Source: UBA4655 sp044337015 (GTDB taxonomy: Bacteria > Planctomycetota > Planctomycetia > Pirellulales > UBA1268). Taken from it: 10,784 nucleotides of DNA. Below, piece by piece: positions 5,679 to 10,784 of this stretch. Under the pieces are notes generated by a model. The model did no database searches. It was given only the letters and a program-made list of their open reading frames with translations, and was not told the origin of the DNA. The stretch covers positions 1-10,784 of the forward strand of contig JBIIOJ010000094.1 in the NCBI GenBank assembly GCA_044337015.1, in the 5' to 3' direction. Within the stretch, counting starts at the first letter, position 1; the number at the start of each line of letters is the position of its first letter. The position numbers were made by a program, and so were the translations under genes.

Positions 5679-7055
5679 ATGCGTCCGCGAACACCGCCCA
5701 CGAAAACGGCAGCGGCCCGATCGTCGCCTGCGATCCTGATATGCCTCTGCCTCGTCGCCGCCAGCCCGGGGAAGGTCTGCGCAATTGACGAGAAGACCGA
5801 GCTCGCCGACCGGGTCAAGGACCTCGAGAAAACCGTCGAGGACCTCACCGCGGCCCAGGCCAAGGAGAAGGCAGAGGCGGCGAAGCGGCCGACAGTCAGG
5901 TTCCTCGGGCAGGTGCAGGGCGACTGGGTCTACTTCGGCCAGGACGAGGTGAGCCGCGAGAGCGTCGGTGACCTCCAGGATGGCGCGCAGTTCCGCCGCC
6001 TGCGAATCGGCGCGCGGGGCACCGCCTTCGAGGTGCTCGAATACTCGCTCGGCGTCGACTTCGCGCTCGCCAACCAGCCGAGCTACCTCGACAACTACAT
6101 CGAGGCTCACGACCTTCCCTACCTGCAGAACCTGCGGTTCGGCCACTTCTTCGAGCCGTTCAGCCTCGAGCGGCAGACGCAGAACTTCAACAACACGTTC
6201 ATGGAGCGGTCGCTCGTCGACACGTTCGCCCCTGCCCGCAACATGGGCGTCATGGCCTACGGCAACACCGACGACGAGCGGCAGACCTGGCAGATCGGCA
6301 CCTTCCGGACCAACAGCGACAACACCGGCAACGACACGTTCGACAGCGGGCAGGCGCTCACGCTCCGGCGGACCTGGCTCCCCTGGTACGACGAGGCGAG
6401 CGACGGCCGCTTCTACCTCCACCTGGGCGCCGCCTACAGCTACCGCATGACCGAGAACGACCGCGTGCGGTTCCGCAACACCCCTGAAATCCGCAAGGCC
6501 CAGCCGATCGGCAGCCCGTCGGCCAACCCCGGCACGCCCCCCTTCGCGCCGATCTTCGTGGACACCGACTTCATCCCGGCGAAGAACTTCCAGCTCTTCG
6601 ATCCCGAGTTCTCGCTCGTGCTCGGCTCGTTCTCGCTCCAGTCGGAATACGCCTTCGCCGCGGTCGACCAGATCGGCGGCCCGCCGCTCCTCTTCCATTC
6701 CTACATGGCGCAGGCGAGCTGGTTCCTCACCGGCGAGCACCGCCCCTACGACACGAAGAAGGGGATCCAGAAGCGGATGGACGTGCGGAGCCCCTTCTTC
6801 CGCGTCCGCACCCGCTCGCAGGGGATCCAGACCGGCCCCGGGGCCTGGGAGATCGCGGTCCGCTACTCGACGATCAACCTCAACGACGAGAACATCCGGG
6901 GCAACAAGCTCACCGACTTCACCGCCGGCCTCAACTGGTACTTGAACCCCTACACCCGGGTGAAGTTCAACTACATCCGCGCGGCGCTCGAGGATCTCGA
7001 CACGGGCAACAGCCTCACCGACATCTACGGCATGCGGTTCGACTACGACTTCTGA
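5679..7055 (+). CDS. OprO/OprP-type outer-membrane porin
   Basis: A 458-residue predicted beta-barrel porin of the phosphate-selective porin O/P family. A signal peptide spans 1-35 (basic n-region, core AILICLCLVAAS, probable cleavage after VCA). Residues about 37-68 form a charged heptad-like helix (KTELADRVKDLEKTVEDL), a periplasmic coiled-coil as in many planctomycete and other porins of this type. The barrel begins at VRFLGQVQGDWVYF. Recognisable family strings are LRFGHFFEPFSLERQT (152-167), FMERSLVDTFAPARNMGVMAYG (174-195, two blocks), SWFLTGEHRPYD (347-358) and the terminal strand ending in aromatic FDYDF, the usual insertion signal. The family carries phosphate, polyphosphate or other anions, but selectivity cannot be read here and general nutrient uptake is as likely. 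No transport or phosphate-regulon gene adjoins it. It is divergent from the acetyltransferase and converges on the sulfatase gene. Confidence 0.9.
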   Translation: MRPRTPPTKTAAARSSPAILICLCLVAASPGKVCAIDEKTELADRVKDLEKTVEDLTAAQAKEKAEAAKRPTVRFLGQVQGDWVYFGQDEVSRESVGDLQDGAQFRRLRIGARGTAFEVLEYSLGVDFALANQPSYLDNYIEAHDLPYLQNLRFGHFFEPFSLERQTQNFNNTFMERSLVDTFAPARNMGVMAYGNTDDERQTWQIGTFRTNSDNTGNDTFDSGQALTLRRTWLPWYDEASDGRFYLHLGAAYSYRMTENDRVRFRNTPEIRKAQPIGSPSANPGTPPFAPIFVDTDFIPAKNFQLFDPEFSLVLGSFSLQSEYAFAAVDQIGGPPLLFHSYMAQASWFLTGEHRPYDTKKGIQKRMDVRSPFFRVRTRSQGIQTGPGAWEIAVRYSTINLNDENIRGNKLTDFTAGLNWYLNPYTRVKFNYIRAALEDLDTGNSLTDIYGMRFDYDF

Positions 7056-7132
7056 AGTCCCTGACTTCCTGGAGCGGCAGCGGCGAGGAACGAGGCGGCG
7101 AGGCAGAGCAGACCAACGAGCGGGCGGATCAC
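7043..7132 (-). pseudogene. Orphan signal peptide, possible gene remnant
   Basis: Five bases after the sulfatase stop codon, a GTG (7132) opens a 29-residue frame, VIRPLVGLLCLAASFLAAAAPG..., ending at a TAG (7043-7045) inside the 3' end of the convergent porin gene. It has the build of a Sec signal peptide: one Arg, a 13-residue hydrophobic core and an Ala-rich cleavage region, then only nine more residues. The position is what one expects of a second cistron coupled to the sulfatase gene, so the most economical reading is the 5' stub of a deleted exported-protein gene. No separate ribosome site is visible and the GC-rich background makes Ala/Leu runs common; a short genuine peptide or chance are alternatives. 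Confidence 0.35.
7054..7068 (+). terminator. Weak hairpin at porin 3' end
   Basis: GAAGTC (7054-7059), a three-base loop CCT, and GACTTC (7063-7068) form a six-pair stem starting in the porin stop codon. A second GACTTC at 7047-7052 could compete for pairing. No T-run follows, so termination by this hairpin alone is doubtful. Confidence 0.25.
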
Positions 7133-7137
7133 GGCGG

Positions 7138-10083
7138 TCAAGGCGGCGGCTCCTGTGACTGGTCGGAAAACCGGAACGGGTCGTCGTGCCGTCGCATCTC
7201 CGCGGCGAGCACCGCCTCCAGCTCGGCCCGGGTGGCGGCGTGGGCCGGATCGTCGGCGAGGTTCTTTTGAGTGGGACGCGGGCCCTGCGGAAGCAGCGCC
7301 GCCACGGCAGGGTCGTGGTGCTCTGCCAGCAGTTCGTGCGGGTTGTCGGAGAGGTTGAAGAGTTGCGTGTGCAGCCCGCCCGAGGGTGACTCGTACTTGA
7401 CGAGCTTCCAGTCGCCCCGCCTTACGCTCCGCATCCCCGGCTTCTGCCCGCCGCAGTACACGCCGTAGAGCACGTCGCGAACGGCCAACGCCTTCCCCTC
7501 GAGCACCGGCAGAAAACTCGTGCCTTCGTTCGTCGCCGGCGGCTCGATGCCGCAGATGTCGCAGAGCGTGGCCAGCGTGTCGCCGAGGTAGACGTTGCCG
7601 GGAGCCCGGGAGCCCGGCTTCACGCCCGGCCCCTTCACGATGAAGGGAACCCGCCATGTGTGCTCGTAGAGATTCTGCTTGCCCTGGAGTCCGTGGCGTC
7701 CGATCGCCATGCCGTGGTCGGACGTGTAGAAAATCCAGGTGTTCTCGAGTTCTCCCATGGCCGCGAGTTTGTCGAGCACGCGGCCCACCTGGCGGTCGAT
7801 GAGTTCGCTGCAGGCATACTCGCGGCCGAGCTCGTTGCGGATCGTCCGTTCATCCCGGTTTTTCCACACGCCGCTCACGGCAACCTCGTCGCGAACGCTC
7901 ATGTGGCCGTGGTCGAACGGGTGCTCTGGCAGCCAGTTGGGCGGCAGCGGCGGCTGACGCGGGTCGGCCGGTGGCAGCGCCGTTTCGTCGGCGTGGTTCG
8001 TGGCGCCGTACTTTGCGAGCAGCTCCGGCATCCCGTCGCGCGTGTCGTGCGGATGGGAGAATCCGAGGTGGATGAGGAAGGGGGGCGAGTTCCCGGCTGC
8101 TTCCCTGGCGGCGAGATATTCCATGACCCGGTCGGCATGCCAGATGCTGCTCGTTTCCCGCGTCGCGCCGCGGCTGGTCGCGATCTCGCGGACGGCGAAC
8201 AGGTCGTCGGCGGCCGGGTAGCAGTTTTCCCGCTTGCAGGTCCGCATCGTGCGGTAGCCCGCCGAATTGAAGACCGCAGCCATCGTGAAACGCTCGAGTA
8301 CCGGCGGGCAATGGGGCGTCGCGAGAGGGGGATTGCCCGACCTTTGGTTCGACGCGCCAGGTCCGATCGGCAGGTGCCAGACCGACCGGCCGCACATCAG
8401 CATGTGCCGGCTCGGCACGCAGACGGCCCCGCTGAACGAGCCCATGTGGTAGGCCGCGTCGAGCACCATCCCTTCCGCCGCGAGGCGTTCGAGCACCGGA
8501 GCGTCGAGCGTCGAGGACGGGTTGTAGAACCTGAAATCGAACGGCGACTGGTCGTCCACGATGATGTAGAGGACGTTCGGCCGCTTCACGGCCGGCTTCG
8601 CCGACGACGACGGCGGGGACTGCCGCTCGTAGGCGGTCTTGAACGGGTTCTCCGCCGGGCCGTCGAGATTCTCGTTGACGAGATCGGGCTGCACGCTCCG
8701 CCACCAGTCGTCGTAGGCGGCGGCGAGGCGGGCGACGATGTCGGGATGCGCCTTCGCGACGTCGGCCTTTTCGCCCGGATCGGCCGCGATGTCGTAGAGT
8801 TCCCACGCATCGGGACGGTTCTGCACGTTCACGAGGCTCCATCGGCCTTCACGGATCCGGCAGTTGCGATGGCCGCTCTCGGCCGCCTTGCCACGGTCCC
8901 ACCGGCCCACGTGGGTGACGAGCGGCCGATCGGGCCAGGCGATCCGGGCCCCTCGCAAGAGCGGCGCGAAACTGCGGCCCTCGACCTTCCCGGCGACCGC
9001 TGTCGGCAGTTCGACGCCCGCGATGTCGCACAGCGTCGGCAGGACGTCGATGTGCGCCGTGAGGGAGGGCACGTCGATGCCCTGCGGCAGCCGCCCCTTC
9101 CACCGCCAATAGGCCGGCACACGGGTTCCGCCGCGGTACGGCGAGCCCTTGTGCGCCCGCATGCCGTCGTTGAAGACCTTCGCCCCGTTGGCCGTGCCGT
9201 TGTCGGTCGTGAACACGACGAGCGTGTTCTCCGCGATGCCCCACTCGTCGAGCCTCGCGAGGAGCCGCCCGATGTTCGCGTCGATGTTCTCGATCATCCC
9301 GTAGAACTTCGCGATCCTCGCCCGCTCCTTCGCGTCGGCGATCCCGGCCGCCTCGAGCTTCGCGAGATACGGCGTGTCGGAGCCGGGCGGGCAGTCGAGC
9401 GGGTCGTGCGGGGCATTCGGCGTGAGGTAGCAGAAGAAAGGCTCGTCCGACTTTCGGCGGGCGTCGATCCATTCGATCGCGGCCTCGAAGAAGACGTCGG
9501 TGCAGTAGCCCTTCGTCTTCACGAACGAGCCATCGCTGCGGATCACCGGGTCGAAGTAGCGGTTGCCCGGCGCGTCTCCGCAACTTCCCGGGAAGGTCTG
9601 GCCTATGCCACCACCGCCGTGGATGAACACCCGGTCGAATCCCCGCTTGTCCGGCTGGTAGGCATCCTCGTCGCCGAGGTGCCACTTGCCGAAGATGCCG
9701 CTTGTGTAGCCGGCTGCTTTCAGGAGCTGTGGCAAGGTCGTCGCCGAGAGGGCGAGCCGCTCACGTTCGAAGATCGTGTGGGTGACGCCCGAGCGGAACT
9801 CGTGTCGGCCGGTCATGAGGGCCGCGCGGGTGGGTGAACAGGTCGGGCTCACGTGGAACTCGGTGAGCCGCACGCTCTCGCGGTGCATCCGGTCGAGGTT
9901 CGGCGTGTGGAGGACCGGGTTGCCGTGGGCGGCGATGTCGCCGTAACCCTGGTCGTCGGTCATCACGTAGACGACGTTGGGGCGGCGTTCGGCGGCCGCG
10001 ACTCCGGTCAGCCCGGCGACGATGAAGGCGAGGAGTCCTGCGAGGCATAAGGTCGCGTTTCGAACGCACGGTCGTCGACTCAT
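7138..10083 (-). CDS. Exported double-domain sulfatase (two fused arylsulfatase modules)
   Basis: A 981-residue protein, about twice the usual sulfatase length, with two full alkaline-phosphatase-superfamily sulfatase modules in one frame. A signal peptide covers 1-31 (core LCLAGLLAFIVAGLTGVAA). Module 1 (about 34-480): metal Asp pair TDDQGYGD at 42-49, formylglycine motif C82-S-P-T-R86, GKWHLG at 132-137, APHDP at 224-228, TTDNG at 292-296 and HKGSPYRGG at 311-319. A Ser/Pro linker at about 487-498 follows. Module 2 (about 500-975): VDDQ at 509-512, C555-V-P-S-R559, SHPHD at 676-680, TSDHG at 787-791 and GKQNLYEHTWRVPF at 801-814. Each Cys would be oxidised to formylglycine by a maturase such as FGE or anSME. 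Both modules should hydrolyse sulfate esters in the periplasm or outside. ATG 10083 has a strong GGGAGGAG four bases upstream. No Met or ribosome site precedes module 2, so it cannot easily be made alone. Substrates are unknown. Confidence 0.93.
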   Translation of the reverse strand: MSRRPCVRNATLCLAGLLAFIVAGLTGVAAAERRPNVVYVMTDDQGYGDIAAHGNPVLHTPNLDRMHRESVRLTEFHVSPTCSPTRAALMTGRHEFRSGVTHTIFERERLALSATTLPQLLKAAGYTSGIFGKWHLGDEDAYQPDKRGFDRVFIHGGGGIGQTFPGSCGDAPGNRYFDPVIRSDGSFVKTKGYCTDVFFEAAIEWIDARRKSDEPFFCYLTPNAPHDPLDCPPGSDTPYLAKLEAAGIADAKERARIAKFYGMIENIDANIGRLLARLDEWGIAENTLVVFTTDNGTANGAKVFNDGMRAHKGSPYRGGTRVPAYWRWKGRLPQGIDVPSLTAHIDVLPTLCDIAGVELPTAVAGKVEGRSFAPLLRGARIAWPDRPLVTHVGRWDRGKAAESGHRNCRIREGRWSLVNVQNRPDAWELYDIAADPGEKADVAKAHPDIVARLAAAYDDWWRSVQPDLVNENLDGPAENPFKTAYERQSPPSSSAKPAVKRPNVLYIIVDDQSPFDFRFYNPSSTLDAPVLERLAAEGMVLDAAYHMGSFSGAVCVPSRHMLMCGRSVWHLPIGPGASNQRSGNPPLATPHCPPVLERFTMAAVFNSAGYRTMRTCKRENCYPAADDLFAVREIATSRGATRETSSIWHADRVMEYLAAREAAGNSPPFLIHLGFSHPHDTRDGMPELLAKYGATNHADETALPPADPRQPPLPPNWLPEHPFDHGHMSVRDEVAVSGVWKNRDERTIRNELGREYACSELIDRQVGRVLDKLAAMGELENTWIFYTSDHGMAIGRHGLQGKQNLYEHTWRVPFIVKGPGVKPGSRAPGNVYLGDTLATLCDICGIEPPATNEGTSFLPVLEGKALAVRDVLYGVYCGGQKPGMRSVRRGDWKLVKYESPSGGLHTQLFNLSDNPHELLAEHHDPAVAALLPQGPRPTQKNLADDPAHAATRAELEAVLAAEMRRHDDPFRFSDQSQEPPP

Positions 10084-10087
10084 GTCG

Positions 10088-10095
10088 CTCCTCCC
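10088..10095 (-). promoter_or_regulatory. Strong RBS of the sulfatase gene
   Basis: On the minus strand, GGGAGGAG ends four bases before the ATG at 10083. It is the best Shine-Dalgarno match among the genes of the window. Confidence 0.7.
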
Positions 10096-10151
10096 GGGGG
10101 CCGCACCTTCACCTCACCGCCGCACCGTTCCGAGCATCGAAGGGCGGCGGT

Positions 10152-10169
10152 TACACTCGGGGCATCCTA
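10152..10169. promoter_or_regulatory. Possible overlapping divergent promoters (sulfatase / epimerase)
   Basis: The 168-bp gap between the divergent sulfatase and epimerase genes holds TACACT (plus strand, 10152-10157, followed by CGGG as at 3505) and, reading left, TAGGAT (minus strand, 10164-10169, as before floA). If both are -10 elements, their start sites would lie within each other's promoter and the two genes would compete. No good -35 is visible for either. Confidence 0.25.
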
Positions 10170-10251
10170 GCATCCGTGTCCGCCGGCCGACGATCGAGCT
10201 GTGCGGGCGAGATTCCCCCACCCACGTTCGCCGCCGCTCGAAAGTCGCAGC

Positions 10252-10784
10252 ATGAAGGTTCTCGTCACGGGCGGCACGGGATTCCTCGGCGGCTGGCTCG
10301 TGCGGCGGTTGCTCGCCGAGGGGCACGACATCCGGATCATTCGCCGCGCGAAGGCGGTCGACGATCTCGCGGAGCTGCCGATCGAGAGCGTGCCTGGCGA
10401 CGTCACCGACGTCGAGAGCCTCCGTGCGGCCTGTCGGGGCGTTGACACCGTGTTTCATCTCGCGGGCGTCATCGGCTACTCCCGCCGGGAGCGGCGGGCG
10501 ATGGAGGAGGTGAACGTCGGCGGCACGGCCAACGTCATCGCCGCCTGCCGGGATGCAGGCGTCCGCAAGCTCGTTTACGCAAGCTCCGTCGCGGCGATCG
10601 GGGCGAGCACGGACGGCACGCCCCTCACGGAAGATTCCCCATTCACGATCCACCCGCTCGAACTCGGCTACTTCGAGACGAAGCACCGCGCGGAGGAACT
10701 CCTGCGAGAGGCCGTTCGCGCAGGCTCGATCGACGCGGTGATGGTCAATCCCACCACGATCTACGGCCCCGGCGACGTGAAGAA
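10252..10784 (+). CDS. NAD-dependent epimerase/reductase, extended SDR (3'-truncated)
   Basis: The first 177 residues of an extended short-chain dehydrogenase, running off the right edge. The N-terminal NAD(P) loop is TGGTGFLGG (6-14). GDVTD (49-53) is the adenine-ring contact, FHLAG is at 68-72, and NVGGTANVIAAC (88-99) marks helix 4. ASSVAAIG (110-117) carries the active-site Ser, and the catalytic pair is Y140-F-E-T-K144. NPTTIYGPGD (166-175) is the substrate-side loop. It most resembles dihydroflavonol-4-reductase-like and hopanoid-associated (HpnA-type) sugar epimerases; the substrate cannot be told without the C-terminal half. ATG 10252 gives the canonical MKVLVTGGTG start; no clear ribosome site precedes it. 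It is divergent from the sulfatase gene. Confidence 0.92.
   Translation, partial: MKVLVTGGTGFLGGWLVRRLLAEGHDIRIIRRAKAVDDLAELPIESVPGDVTDVESLRAACRGVDTVFHLAGVIGYSRRERRAMEEVNVGGTANVIAACRDAGVRKLVYASSVAAIGASTDGTPLTEDSPFTIHPLELGYFETKHRAEELLREAVRAGSIDAVMVNPTTIYGPGDVK

Noticed and set aside
5547..6740. N-terminal extension of the acetyltransferase frame (to 574 residues)
   Set aside because: Only the last 176 residues match GNAT; the rest is antisense to the porin and its composition is typical of shadow frames.
8581..8650. Sulfatase fusion as two genes read together by sequencing error
   Set aside because: The linker is in frame with a natural Ser/Pro composition, and no Met, ribosome site or second signal peptide precedes module 2; not fully excluded without reads.
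7660..9837. 725-residue open frame antisense to the double sulfatase
   Set aside because: It is Arg/Val/Glu/Asp-rich with no domain and mirrors a gene with clear sulfatase motifs; a product of GC-biased third codon positions.

Overview
The window reads as chromosomal DNA of a high-GC planctomycete, probably Pirellulales-like. This is inferred from gene content: a formylglycine-type sulfatase gene, a Tat-exported Gfo/Idh/MocA oxidoreductase, a FloA flotillin, an OprO/P-type porin and a small protein of a kind I associate with planctomycetes. I see no rRNA, tRNA, insertion sequence, phage gene or CRISPR array. Third-position GC bias creates many long antisense shadow ORFs, which I left out.

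Layout. The left edge holds the 3' part of mnmA (+), which converges on floA (-) with 10 bp between stop codons. A roughly 280-bp divergent region follows. Its right half folds on paper into a chain of stems (2243-2360) leading to an 82-residue protein of unknown function (+). Next come an XRE-HTH/cupin regulator (+), an array of about three 31-bp hairpin-forming repeats that begins at the regulator's stop codon, and a Tat-signal oxidoreductase (+). The oxidoreductase converges on a GNAT acetyltransferase (-) with only 2 bp between stops. A porin (+) is divergent from the acetyltransferase. A very long minus-strand gene encodes two complete sulfatase domains in one 981-residue chain, followed downstream by what looks like an orphan signal peptide. 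The right edge is the 5' part of an extended-SDR epimerase/reductase (+).

Functionally this is a mixed neighbourhood, not one pathway. tRNA thiolation (MnmA) and membrane organisation (FloA) are housekeeping. The porin, exported oxidoreductase and double sulfatase would fit a cell envelope geared to uptake and breakdown of sulfated or otherwise decorated polysaccharides, but no operon joins them. The strongest candidates for something new are the two-active-site sulfatase fusion, the structured leader with its small protein, and the 31-bp repeat array.
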